Positions 24,922 through 32,570 of a stretch of DNA of 32,780 bases are shown here, in pieces. Numbering within the stretch: position 1 is the first letter of the stretch; each line of letters opens with the position of its first letter. Origin of the DNA: Actinomycetes bacterium (GTDB lineage: Bacteria; Actinomycetota; Acidimicrobiia; IMCC26256; PALSA-610). The stretch is taken from contig JANYBW010000075.1 in assembly GCA_025360585.1 (NCBI GenBank), positions 1 through 32,780 on the forward strand, written 5' to 3'. A program made the position numbers and the translations under genes. The notes beneath the pieces are model-generated. The model saw nothing but the letters and a program-made list of their open reading frames with translations, was not told the DNA's origin and ran no database searches.

Positions 24922-26382
24922 TTATGTATCCGATTCTGGCAAGTCTGATTGTGGCGCGTTTGGCACACCTGATGCACGTTTTTTTTGTGGGCGCTCGTAA
25001 TCGAGTTGAAACCGAGCGGGCATCCCTTTTGCCAACGCGCCAGCAGGAACGTCGCGCGTCACGACCGCGCCAGATGCCACGGTGGCACCATCACCGATAC
25101 TGACAGGCGCAACTAACACGGAATTCGATCCGGTATGGACGTCATCACCAATCACGGTTTGGTGTTTGTTCGCGCCGTCGTAGTTCGCGGTGATCGTGCC
25201 GCACGCAATGTTCGCTCTCGCCCCCACCACGGCATCCCCGACGTAGGCAAGGTGCGGAACCTTCGAACCTTTGCCAATCCTTGCGTTTTTGGTTTCGGCA
25301 AACGCTCCGATCTGGGCACCCCCCGCAAGATCCGTCCCGGCCCGCAAGTGCGCATAGGGCCCAACCTTGCAGGTGTCCGCCAACACGGAATCGACCACAG
25401 TCGAGTTCGCGATGGTCACCTGATTGCCAATCACGCTGTTTTCGATGCGGCTATCGGGCCCGATCACCGTGTCGTTGCCGATCGTGGTTGTGCCTTGCAA
25501 CATCGTGCCCGGCAGCAGCCGCACATCGGTGCCGAGCTTTACGTGCACATCGATATACGTCCGGCTGGGATCGACCATGGACACGCCGGCTTGCATCCAT
25601 TTCAGATTGATCCGCTCACGAAGCACAGAATCTGCCTGCGCGAGTTGCGAACGATCGTTGATACCCAATGCTTCATCGGCATCGTCGGCGACGACCGCGA
25701 TCACTTTGTGACCAGCGCTGCGCAATACCTCGACCGCATCCGTGAGGTAAAACTCGCCCTGGGAATTCGTCGGGGTGATACGCCGGAGTGCTGGCGCCAA
25801 CAGATTGCGACGAAAGCAGTAGATCGAGGTATTGATCTCTTGTATCGCGAGTTCGCTGCCAGACGCGTCGCGGTGTTCCACAATTCGGGATACGAATCCA
25901 TCCTTATCGCGAATGATGCGGCCCAGTCCGTCTGCGTTATCCAAGACGGCGGTCAGCACGCTCGCTGCGGCACCTTGTTCACGGTGGGCCGTTGCAAGCG
26001 CGGCCAATGTTTCGGGCCGTAACAAAGGCTGGTCTCCGGCAACGACAATCACATCGTCTTCGACATCATCGCCATCATCGAACGTCGCGGCAGTCAAGGC
26101 AATTGAGACGGCGTCACCCGTACCTCTCCGAACGGCTTGCTCAACAAATTCGCAAGGTTTGCCAGTGATTTGCGTGGAGTTCATGACCTCCACCACCTCG
26201 TGAGCGCCGTGCCCAACCACAATCACGACTCGTTCGAGCGGTAGCGCCGCCAAAGAATCGATGACGTGCATCAGCATGGGTTGGCCACACAACGGATGCA
26301 ACACCTTCGGCATCGACGACCGCATACGAGTTCCCTCGCCTGCGGCCAACACAATCGCGTTGATAGGCCGATACGTACTCAT
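24922..26382 (-). CDS. glmU: Bifunctional GlcNAc-1-P uridyltransferase / GlcN-1-P acetyltransferase
   Basis: GlmU makes UDP-N-acetylglucosamine for peptidoglycan in two steps. The 486-residue product has an N-terminal pyrophosphorylase domain (1-235: 'AIVLAAGEGTRMRSSMPKVL', 'VIVVAGDQPLLRPETLAAL') and a C-terminal left-handed beta-helix with hexapeptide repeats (about 255-450: 'GNDTVIGPDSRIENSVIGNQ', 'VGPYAHLRAGTDLAGGAQIG', 'AYVGDAVVGARANIACGTI'). The tail is Lys/Arg-then-acid-rich, as in other actinobacterial GlmU. GGAG lies 11 nt before the ATG. tRNA-Gln is 24 nt upstream. Confidence 0.97.
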   Translation of the reverse strand: MSTYRPINAIVLAAGEGTRMRSSMPKVLHPLCGQPMLMHVIDSLAALPLERVVIVVGHGAHEVVEVMNSTQITGKPCEFVEQAVRRGTGDAVSIALTAATFDDGDDVEDDVIVVAGDQPLLRPETLAALATAHREQGAAASVLTAVLDNADGLGRIIRDKDGFVSRIVEHRDASGSELAIQEINTSIYCFRRNLLAPALRRITPTNSQGEFYLTDAVEVLRSAGHKVIAVVADDADEALGINDRSQLAQADSVLRERINLKWMQAGVSMVDPSRTYIDVHVKLGTDVRLLPGTMLQGTTTIGNDTVIGPDSRIENSVIGNQVTIANSTVVDSVLADTCKVGPYAHLRAGTDLAGGAQIGAFAETKNARIGKGSKVPHLAYVGDAVVGARANIACGTITANYDGANKHQTVIGDDVHTGSNSVLVAPVSIGDGATVASGAVVTRDVPAGALAKGMPARFQLDYERPQKKRASGVPNAPQSDLPESDT

Positions 26383-26406
26383 TCGTCGGACGTCTCCGTC
26401 ACTTTG

Positions 26407-26478
26407 CTCGGGGGCAAGGACTCGAACCTTGACCTACGGACACCAAAAACCCGCGTGCTGCCATTACACCACCCCCGA
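26407..26478 (-). tRNA. tRNA-Gln (anticodon UUG)
   Basis: Read on the minus strand the 72-nt sequence has acceptor arms TCGGGGG and CCCCCGA with discriminator G and a D-arm GTGTAATGGCAGCAC of the usual tRNA-Gln form. The anticodon stem CGGGT/GTCCG (two G-U pairs) encloses the loop TTTTGGT with anticodon TTG, and the T-arm is CAAGG-TTCGAGT-CCTTG. CCA is not encoded. It lies 24 nt upstream of glmU and may share its transcript. Confidence 0.95.
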
Positions 26479-26630
26479 AAGGATGCCAACACCGTAGCGG
26501 AAACGAACCTAAATGCTCGGCCCAATTCGGCGATCAGATCGGAATCCTCAACGACCGTTACCGCGCGCTGAAGATTGTTGCGAGTGCGATTCGCCCGGAC
26601 CCCAAAGTGTCAACTACGTTGCGGCCCGCT

Positions 26631-26732
26631 ATGGGAAGCCTTATAAAGAAGCGCCGCAAGCGCATGCGCAAGAAGAAGCACAAGAAGCTTCTGAAAAAGA
26701 CGCGCTGGCAGCGCCGTACTCAGGGTAAATAA
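26631..26732 (+). CDS. 30S ribosomal protein bS22 (AURKAIP1/COX24-domain miniprotein)
   Basis: The ATG at 26631 opens a 33-codon frame ending at TAA 26730-26732. The product starts 'MGSLIKKRRKRMRKKKHKKL' and ends '...TRWQRRTQGK'. It is almost all Lys and Arg and matches, nearly residue for residue, the mycobacterial 33-residue small-subunit protein bS22 (start MGSVIKKRRKRM), which binds 16S rRNA. No Shine-Dalgarno sequence is visible before the ATG. A strong terminator follows 26 nt after the stop, so it is probably a monocistronic gene. In mycobacteria the gene stands upstream of the galE-like SDR (Rv0501); here it is over 20 kb away from that pair. Confidence 0.92.
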   Translation: MGSLIKKRRKRMRKKKHKKLLKKTRWQRRTQGK

Positions 26733-26758
26733 TCCCGAGGCGCCCAGCCCCGACCGTT

Positions 26759-26795
26759 CGATGGCCACCCTCGCGGGTGGCCATCGCCGTTTTCC
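26759..26795 (+). terminator. Rho-independent terminator of the bS22 gene
   Basis: CGATGGCCACCC (26759-26770), loop TCGC and GGGTGGCCATCG (26775-26786) form a perfect 12-bp stem, followed by CCGTTTTCC. The U-run is short, but the stem is very strong. On the minus strand there is no U-run, so it should mainly serve the plus-strand gene. Confidence 0.8.
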
Positions 26796-26821
26796 ACCAG
26801 TTCTCTCTAACGAACGCGTGA

Positions 26822-27739
26822 CTATGTCTGGGGCGAGACCTCAAGGTTCGCCGATTCACGGTGGCTCGAACGGTGTCCGACGAGCACGAGAGCGATTGAG
26901 ATCAGGACGACGAGACCACCGACGATTTGGCCTGCCGATAGTGCTTGGTGAAAAAAGATCGTCGCGCCCACGGTGGAAACCACCGGCCCCGCCAACGTCA
27001 TCAACGATGTGAGATTGACATTCAGATATCGCGTTGCCCAGGTCATCAACCCGTGGCCCATCGCTCCTGGGCCGAGAATCAAACAGAACAGCCACACCCA
27101 ATCAGCACCGTGAAGCGCAGTCACCGGATCCGCAGCGAACAGCGAATACGGAGTGAGCGCGAACGCGCCGCACATGATCACTGCGGTCATGAACGCAAAC
27201 GCAGGAACGCCACCCACCCGCCGCTTCTTGATGTACACGAAATAGACGGTCCAGGTCACCAGGCTCATCGCGGCCAACCCGTCGCCGAGCCAACCCCGCT
27301 CGGCGCCCTTGCCAATCGCGCTACTCAGCACGACGAGCAACGTTCCGGCGAGCGCCAATCCGAACCAAAGCGCGTCGATCCGTCGGATGCGATCGCCAAA
27401 CATTGGCCCACTCACGACCAAAACCAACAGCGGAGATAGCGCTCCGATGATCGTCGCGTTGGCGATACTTGTATGTTGAAACGACGAAAAGCCCAAGCCA
27501 ATATCCGCCGCAAACAAGACGCCCGCGGGAGCCGCAAGCTTCACGATCGCGAAGGTCAGCCGGCCACCAGTGATCCGCAAGATCACAAGCATCACGGGAA
27601 TCGCGAACCACAATCGGTAGGTCGCTACCGTGACTCCACTCAACCCGATCGCCTTCACGAACAATGGGCCAATGCCCCAAACCGTCACCGCAATCGAAGC
27701 AGCGATCAACGGTCCACTCGATGCGTGTTCTTCGGTCAT
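26822..27739 (-). CDS. EamA/DMT superfamily transporter
   Basis: This 305-residue protein has ten predicted membrane spans in two EamA repeats (first 'AASIAVTVWGIGPLFVKAIG', second from about 155 with 'AAMSLVTWTVYFVYIKKRRV'). The typical 'TSLMTLAGPVVSTVGATIFF' and 'QALSAGQIVGGLVVLISIAL' are near the C terminus. Members export or import amino acids, nucleosides and other metabolites; the substrate here is unknown. It starts with an ATG that overlaps the ispE stop as ATGA, so it is the last gene of the rpf-ksgA-ispE-EamA operon. Confidence 0.9.
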   Translation of the reverse strand: MTEEHASSGPLIAASIAVTVWGIGPLFVKAIGLSGVTVATYRLWFAIPVMLVILRITGGRLTFAIVKLAAPAGVLFAADIGLGFSSFQHTSIANATIIGALSPLLVLVVSGPMFGDRIRRIDALWFGLALAGTLLVVLSSAIGKGAERGWLGDGLAAMSLVTWTVYFVYIKKRRVGGVPAFAFMTAVIMCGAFALTPYSLFAADPVTALHGADWVWLFCLILGPGAMGHGLMTWATRYLNVNLTSLMTLAGPVVSTVGATIFFHQALSAGQIVGGLVVLISIALVLVGHRSSHRESANLEVSPQT

Positions 27740-28554
27740 AGCGAGGACGCACCCGTAACGAGACGAGTTTTCAACCGCGCAGAGCGAATCGTTTCCGCGG
27801 CCGCATCAGCTAACGCCCGATTTTCGAAGAGCGCCGCGTAGGTAGATCCGCTGCCGCACAAGATCGGCTCCGCGCCAACGAGCTCGCGTAGTTCGTCGCG
27901 AAACTGTTCGAGGCGAGGCTCAACCGCGATCGCGGCCGGCTCGAGATCGTTCGAAAATACCTCAGAAATACGGCTCCAACCCGCCGGCGCCGTCACTGTG
28001 CGAGTTGAGCGGGGCGCGCCCAAGGCATCCCAGGCCCGAAACACCGCGGGTGTCGAACATCCGAACGCGGGAGTGCACAACACCATGTGCACGGGCGGCA
28101 CGCCAACGATCGGTTCGAGCTGGTCGCCGATACCCCGCATCCGCGTCGGCCGCAACGCAACACAGACCGGTACGTCCGCGCCGAGGCTCGCCGCAATATC
28201 TGCGAGCTCGCCACGGATCAACGGATCGAGTTGCGGTCGCAGGGCTCGAATAATTGCGGCGGCGTCCGCGGAACCGCCACCTAAACCCGCTTCGGTCGGT
28301 ATGGCTTTCGTGAGCTCAACAGCAGCAGCGATACCGAGCCGGCTCAAAGCCGCCGCGACAAGATTCTCGCTGCCCGTCGGAACTGGATCACGTGCAACCA
28401 CATGCAAGCCATCGCCTCCGACCTTGATGATCAATGTGTCGTGAGGTTCATCAACACAGACGACGATCGCATCAAGATCGTGGTACCCATCGGCGCGGGT
28501 TCCGAGCACTCGTAACGAGAGAGTGACCTTCGCAAACGCGTGCTCAATGATCAC
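27736..28554 (-). CDS. ispE: 4-diphosphocytidyl-2-C-methyl-D-erythritol kinase
   Basis: IspE phosphorylates CDP-methylerythritol in the MEP pathway of isoprenoid synthesis. The 272-residue GHMP kinase opens 'HAFAKVTLSLRVLGTRADGY' and 'HDLDAI', where the usual Asn of the 'AKxNL' motif is Thr. It has the ATP loop 'KAIPTEAGLGGGSADAAAII', the Asp-containing 'ASLGADVPVCV' and a C-terminal 'VGAEPILCGSGSTYAALFEN'. The start is GTG 28554, overlapping the ksgA stop (GTGA). The length is a little short but complete. Position behind ksgA is the common actinobacterial order. Confidence 0.95.
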   Translation of the reverse strand: MIIEHAFAKVTLSLRVLGTRADGYHDLDAIVVCVDEPHDTLIIKVGGDGLHVVARDPVPTGSENLVAAALSRLGIAAAVELTKAIPTEAGLGGGSADAAAIIRALRPQLDPLIRGELADIAASLGADVPVCVALRPTRMRGIGDQLEPIVGVPPVHMVLCTPAFGCSTPAVFRAWDALGAPRSTRTVTAPAGWSRISEVFSNDLEPAAIAVEPRLEQFRDELRELVGAEPILCGSGSTYAALFENRALADAAAETIRSARLKTRLVTGASSL

Positions 28555-29390
28555 AACGCCACCACCGCGTCAGCGCGAGCGAGCGCGCCAAACCCTTCAA
28601 TGTCCAACTCCTCGGCCCGAGTCAGCCCGGGGATTCCGGCTGCCGCAAGAACCGCATCAGTGCGAGCGCCGAGCACGGATCGTAACGATTGCCGCAATGA
28701 TTTTCGCCGGGTTGCAAACCCTGCGTGGATCAGGGCGAACAGTCGTGCGCGATCGTCGACTTCAACCGCAACCGTTGGCCGACGGGTGATCCGTACCAAC
28801 GCGCTTTCTACGTTCGGTCGGGGAACGAACACTGAAGCAGGAACTACGGCGACCAACTTCGCGGTGCACCAATACGAAAGCCGCACCGAAACCGCTCCGT
28901 AGGCCTTCGACCCTGGGCCGGCGGCGAGCCGTTCGCCCACTTCGCGTTGAATCATCACAAGATAACTCTCGATCATCGGCGCGGTCTCGACCGCGCGCAT
29001 CAACATTGGCGTAGCAATGTTGTACGGCAGGTTCGCGACCATCGTCCACGGGCGCGCACCAAGCAACGATCCCCAATCAATGGTGAGCGCATCACCCGCG
29101 ACAATCGAAACGTCGTGGCCAGCAGTAATTTCGGCCAAAACTGGCCGCAAATACTGATCTATCTCGACGGCGGTCACCGCGGCGCCGGCTGCACATAGCG
29201 CGAGCGTCAACGACCCGAGGCCGGGACCGACCTCCACAACGCGGTCGCCAGCATTGATTTCCGCAAGGCGCACGATCTTGCGTGCGGTGTTCGGATCCGC
29301 AAGGAAGTTTTGGCCAAGCGCGCGGCTGGGGCGTAACCCATGTCGAGTGAGCAACGATTGGATGGACGCGGGAGTGAGAAAGTCACTCAC
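28551..29390 (-). CDS. ksgA: 16S rRNA dimethyladenosine transferase
   Basis: KsgA dimethylates A1518 and A1519 of 16S rRNA and acts as a late 30S assembly checkpoint. From GTG 29390 the product is 279 residues: 'LLTRHGLRPSRALGQNFLAD', the SAM-binding 'VVEVGPGLGSLTLALCAAGA', the catalytic 'VANLPYNIATPMLMRAVE' (NLPY) and 'QREVGERLAAGPGSKAYGAV', then the helical C-terminal domain. The GTG overlaps the stop of the upstream rpf-like gene (GTGA), with AGGAAA directly in front. An ATG at 29432 would lie inside the upstream gene and adds residues unlike the family. Confidence 0.96.
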   Translation of the reverse strand: MSDFLTPASIQSLLTRHGLRPSRALGQNFLADPNTARKIVRLAEINAGDRVVEVGPGLGSLTLALCAAGAAVTAVEIDQYLRPVLAEITAGHDVSIVAGDALTIDWGSLLGARPWTMVANLPYNIATPMLMRAVETAPMIESYLVMIQREVGERLAAGPGSKAYGAVSVRLSYWCTAKLVAVVPASVFVPRPNVESALVRITRRPTVAVEVDDRARLFALIHAGFATRRKSLRQSLRSVLGARTDAVLAAAGIPGLTRAEELDIEGFGALARADAVVAL

Positions 29391-30169
29391 TTTCCTGCGC
29401 AGCGACCTTCCCAGTGGCTGGCACCCAACCACTCGTACAGGTACAGCGCCATCCAGTCTTGGTCCAGCGGATTTGCCGTCGATGGCATGACTCCGACCAG
29501 TTCGTAACGGCCAACATGGCGGGCGACGGTATTCCAGGTCGAGGGCTTGAATTGGTATGCCCCAAAATGCAACCCATCACGGCTGACCGCTCGATATCCG
29601 CCAGCAGTATCGGATTCGAAGCCACGAGTACACACCAAAAACGGATGGAATCGCGAAGCGGGATAGCTAATCCAGCGGTGTCGGCTCTGGCTGCGCGCAT
29701 CGGCACCAACAAAACGGGATCGGGTCGCGGTTGTCGCGATTGTCGAGGTTGTCGTCATCGATGCCGGCGACACCGCGACAAAATGCTCGACCCGGATCCG
29801 GGCGGGGTTTGGCTGGCGCAATCGAAGCGACGTTGCTGACGCAATTTTGATTGCATTCGTACGCGGCGCGCGCGTAGCAGCCGCATCCGGGCCCCCGGAC
29901 AGTGCAAGCGTCGGGCCCGAAGCCAGAACTCCAAAAATAAGCAGCGCGGTAGTTGATCGCCGCGTCAACGCAACCCGACGGCGAGTCTCCATCTGATGCA
30001 CGTAACGCCCGGCTCGCGGTCCGAGTTGATTGAGCGCTGGATGCGTGACCGAATCGCGCGCCGACGGGAGCGGATTGATGCCCGGAGTGCTCGTGACCAG
30101 AACCGAGCGACGGCTCGCGACGAAACCATCACGGTCGTGATTGTTACTTTCGTCGACGGTCGGCTTCAT
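29387..30169 (-). CDS. Resuscitation-promoting-factor-like secreted transglycosylase
   Basis: From ATG 30169 the product is 260 residues. A ~70-residue polar N-terminal part is followed by a hydrophobic segment ('STTALLIFGVLASGPTLALS') that acts as signal peptide or anchor, a Thr/Ser-rich linker, and a C-terminal Rpf/transglycosylase-like domain ('CTRGFESDTAGGYRAVSRDG', 'LHFGAYQFKPSTWNTVA', 'DQDWMALYLYEWLG', '...HWEGRC'). The Glu of FES is the probable catalytic acid for cutting peptidoglycan. GAGG lies 5 nt before ATG 30169, which favours this start over ATG 30202; an ATG at 29992 would place the signal sequence at the N terminus. The gene heads the ksgA-ispE operon, like rpfB in mycobacteria. 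Confidence 0.85.
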   Translation of the reverse strand: MKPTVDESNNHDRDGFVASRRSVLVTSTPGINPLPSARDSVTHPALNQLGPRAGRYVHQMETRRRVALTRRSTTALLIFGVLASGPTLALSGGPDAAATRAPRTNAIKIASATSLRLRQPNPARIRVEHFVAVSPASMTTTSTIATTATRSRFVGADARSQSRHRWISYPASRFHPFLVCTRGFESDTAGGYRAVSRDGLHFGAYQFKPSTWNTVARHVGRYELVGVMPSTANPLDQDWMALYLYEWLGASHWEGRCAGK

Positions 30170-30283
30170 CAAATCCTCGTACGTGCGCGCGCGCACCAAC
30201 ACCGAGTTGGCCTACTCCGCCCGCAGCAACCCGGACCGTAACCGGTCGTCTCGCGAAACGCCAACCCGAGCTATCCCGACCAG

Positions 30284-30313
30284 CTAGGTCGCGGCGGCCA
30301 CACCGCGACCTAG
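30284..30313. repeat. 11-bp inverted repeat at the left border of the IS
   Basis: CTAGGTCGCGG (30284-30294) and CCGCGACCTAG (30303-30313) form a perfect hairpin with an 8-nt loop. Its right arm ends in the CTAG that seems to be the insertion site of the IS. No U-run follows, so it is not an obvious terminator. It may have been the palindromic target chosen by the element. Confidence 0.7.
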
Positions 30314-32116
30314 GTGGCTGGTGTTTTTTGTTGGGGTAGGTGCTCGCGATTTTGGGTTGGATCCTGGATAATGCGTGTATGTGGTTTTTATGGTTGGTGT
30401 TGTCGTGAGTTTGGGGCGTGCGCCTGGACAGGCGGACATGTTGAAGAGCACGGCAGTGTTTGTGGCTGGGCGTGTCGGGCACGATTCGATCTGGTCGGTG
30501 TTGCATCGCGAATGCCATGTTTTGTTCCCTGATTCGTTGTTCGAGGATTTGTTCATGGGAACGGGCCGCCGTTGCGTTCCGCCACAGATCGTCGCGACCG
30601 TGATGGTGTTACAACGTTTGCATGGCTTGTCGGATCGTGAAGCCGTTGCCGCGTTCGAGTTCGATGCCCGTTGGAAATATGCGTGTGGCGGCTTAGATTT
30701 TGATTATCCGGGGTTTGTGCACACGGTCTTGGTTGATATGCGTGCACGCTTGGCGCGTTCGGATCGGCCACGCCGGATTTTTGATGTGACACTCGACGCG
30801 GCACGCCAGGCTGGTGTGGTGGGCGCTCGTCGCGTGTTGGATTCGACCCCGTTGTATGACGCGGTCGCGACGCAAGACACGGTCACGATGATCCGTGCCG
30901 CGATCCGTCTGTTACTCGCCGCCGATGGTGTGTTGGAGGCTGAGCTACGTGTGGTGTTACGCCGTGATGATGACTACACGACGGCTGGGAAACCATCGTG
31001 TGATTGGACCGATGATGCGGCCCGCAAGGAACTTGTCGATTGCCTCGCGGGCGATGGTTATGCGTGCCTCGCTGTGCTCGACGGCCGCGAACTCGATGAC
31101 GCGGTGCGTGAGGCGAGTGAATTATTGGCGACAGTGTTGGGTCAAGACCTCGAAGATGATGGGACTGGCCGGTTCCGGATCGCTCGCAAAGTCGCCAAAA
31201 ACAGAGTGATTTCCACTGTCGATCCCGAAGCGCGTCATGGCCACAAAACCCAGGCTCGTGGCTTCGATGGTTATAAGGGCCATATTGCTGAAGATCCCGA
31301 TAGTGAGATCATTACTGCTGCGATGGTCACGCCTGGCAATGCTGGCGATGTCGGCATCGCGCAAGACCTCATCGCTGATCTCGACGACGACAGCATCGTT
31401 GATCGGGAAGTGTTTGGCGATAGTGCCTATGGGGCTGGCGCGTTCCAAGATCATCTCGACAACAACGCAATCGCGTCGGGATGTAAAACACAATCACCAA
31501 CCGCGCCGGGTGGCCTGTTCCCCAAAGATCGTTTCGATATCGATCTCGATGCAGACACGGTCACATGCCCCAACAGCGTGACGGTCGCGATCCGCCGGCA
31601 CCGTGATGGCACGGGAATCGCACGTTTCGGTGGCTCTTGTGTGGTATGCCCGTTTCGAGACCAGTGCACGGCTGCTGAGAACGGTCGCACGATACGTGTC
31701 ACCAAATATGAAGCAGCGCTCCAAACCGCTCGGAAACGGCAGGCAGACCCGGCCTGGCATGACCGTTACCGTGCGACCCGCCCCAAAGTGGAACGCAAAC
31801 TCGGGCATCTCATGCGCCGCCGTCACGGAGGACGACGCGCACGGATGCGTGGCAGACCCAAAGTCGATGCCGATTTCAATCTTCTCGCAGCGGCTGTCAA
31901 CCTGGCTCGACTCGCGACACTCGGTATCTGTTCCACGCCGACCGGATGGACAATAACAGCCTAAAAACATTGCAGTATTCGCCACATCCCACATTCCAGA
32001 GCCATACAGATCAACGTCTGAAGCCTCAGCGCGATTAATCCCAGCCCCAGCATAAGAATCGCGCCAACTCCGACCAAACATCAAACAGCACCCACCATTT
32101 GACACCAGCCACCTAG
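30310..32116 (+). mobile_element. IS1182-family insertion sequence, complete, with CTAG target duplication
   Basis: Ends GTGGCTGGTGT (30314-30324) and ACACCAGCCAC (32102-32112) are exact inverted repeats, each flanked by CTAG (30310-30313 and 32113-32116). I read the CTAG pair as a 4-bp target duplication; because CTAG is a palindrome it could equally extend the inverted repeats. The element proper is about 1.8 kb (30314-32112) with one intact transposase gene on the plus strand, a ~124-nt left leader and ~148 nt of non-coding right end in which I see nothing else. Intact ends and frame suggest a recent insertion. Confidence 0.88.
30438..31964 (+). CDS. IS1182 family transposase
   Basis: From ATG 30438 this is 508 residues; the frame is open further up (ATG 30375, GTG 30405), so the start is uncertain, but AGGCGG just before 30438 and the family N terminus favour it. 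The N-terminal DUF772-type part reads 'VPPQIVATVMVLQRLHGLSD' and 'REAVAAFEFDARWKYACGG'. The RNase H-like core has Asp in 'ARRVLDSTPLYDAVATQDTV', Asp in 'VFGDSAYGAGAFQDHL' and Glu in 'RPKVERKLGHLMRRRHGG', the DDE triad. A Cys-containing insert ('GGSCVVCPFRDQC') before the Glu is typical of the family and may bind zinc. The frame is intact, so the enzyme may be active. Confidence 0.95.
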   Translation: MLKSTAVFVAGRVGHDSIWSVLHRECHVLFPDSLFEDLFMGTGRRCVPPQIVATVMVLQRLHGLSDREAVAAFEFDARWKYACGGLDFDYPGFVHTVLVDMRARLARSDRPRRIFDVTLDAARQAGVVGARRVLDSTPLYDAVATQDTVTMIRAAIRLLLAADGVLEAELRVVLRRDDDYTTAGKPSCDWTDDAARKELVDCLAGDGYACLAVLDGRELDDAVREASELLATVLGQDLEDDGTGRFRIARKVAKNRVISTVDPEARHGHKTQARGFDGYKGHIAEDPDSEIITAAMVTPGNAGDVGIAQDLIADLDDDSIVDREVFGDSAYGAGAFQDHLDNNAIASGCKTQSPTAPGGLFPKDRFDIDLDADTVTCPNSVTVAIRRHRDGTGIARFGGSCVVCPFRDQCTAAENGRTIRVTKYEAALQTARKRQADPAWHDRYRATRPKVERKLGHLMRRRHGGRRARMRGRPKVDADFNLLAAAVNLARLATLGICSTPTGWTITA

Positions 32117-32154
32117 GGATCGCGACGCCGTGCCTCACCAGTACAAGTGCGTGT

Positions 32155-32556
32155 TCACACTGGCTCACCAGAGACGCCGTCGGACTCGTCCTCGTCGATC
32201 GTGCCTGAGGGCCCGGTATAGCCGAGCTCTTCGAGTTCGGCGGCGAGGACACGACCAATCGCTGAGTCATTGGGGACATACAGATGCCTGAGACGACCGT
32301 CGTGCGACGCCAGCATGAAATGGACTCGGTTGGGTTCCGCTCAATATCGCCAGGCTTTTGTGATGCGAAGGTTCGGAGTCCGCGGCATGAATTCAGTCTG
32401 TCATCCGGGAGTCGGACGCGCCCATTCGCCGACCACCTGAAGGCCGTCCTCAACGTCCCATCGGCTTGAGCGCGCACCCCATATGACGCTGATGGATACG
32501 TCGGACAACGCGAGCGACTCGAAACGTTTGCCGTGGACGACGACGTGATTGGGCTC
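32155..32556 (-). pseudogene. Probable decayed gene: one reading frame broken by two stops
   Basis: On the minus strand a single frame is open at 32404-32556, 32344-32400 and 32158-32340, separated by TGA at 32401-32403 and 32341-32343 and ended by TGA at 32155-32157. The pieces look protein-like: 'FESLALSDVSISVIWGARSS' with 'RWDVEDGLQVVGEW', then 'EPNRVHFMLASHDGRLRHLY' with 'VPNDSAIGRVLAAELEELGY' and an acidic tail. No part is recognised. Alternatively the last piece is a separate 53-residue gene from ATG 32316, or the first a 35-residue gene from TTG 32508. The IS lies 39 nt behind its end. Low certainty. Confidence 0.35.
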
Positions 32557-32570
32557 CTAGAGTCGCCGAT

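Noticed and set aside
26579-26620. Promoter boxes just upstream of bS22 (TTGCGA, TACGTT)
   Set aside because: The spacing between the hexamers is wrong, and TACGTT is too far from the ATG for a clear leaderless start.
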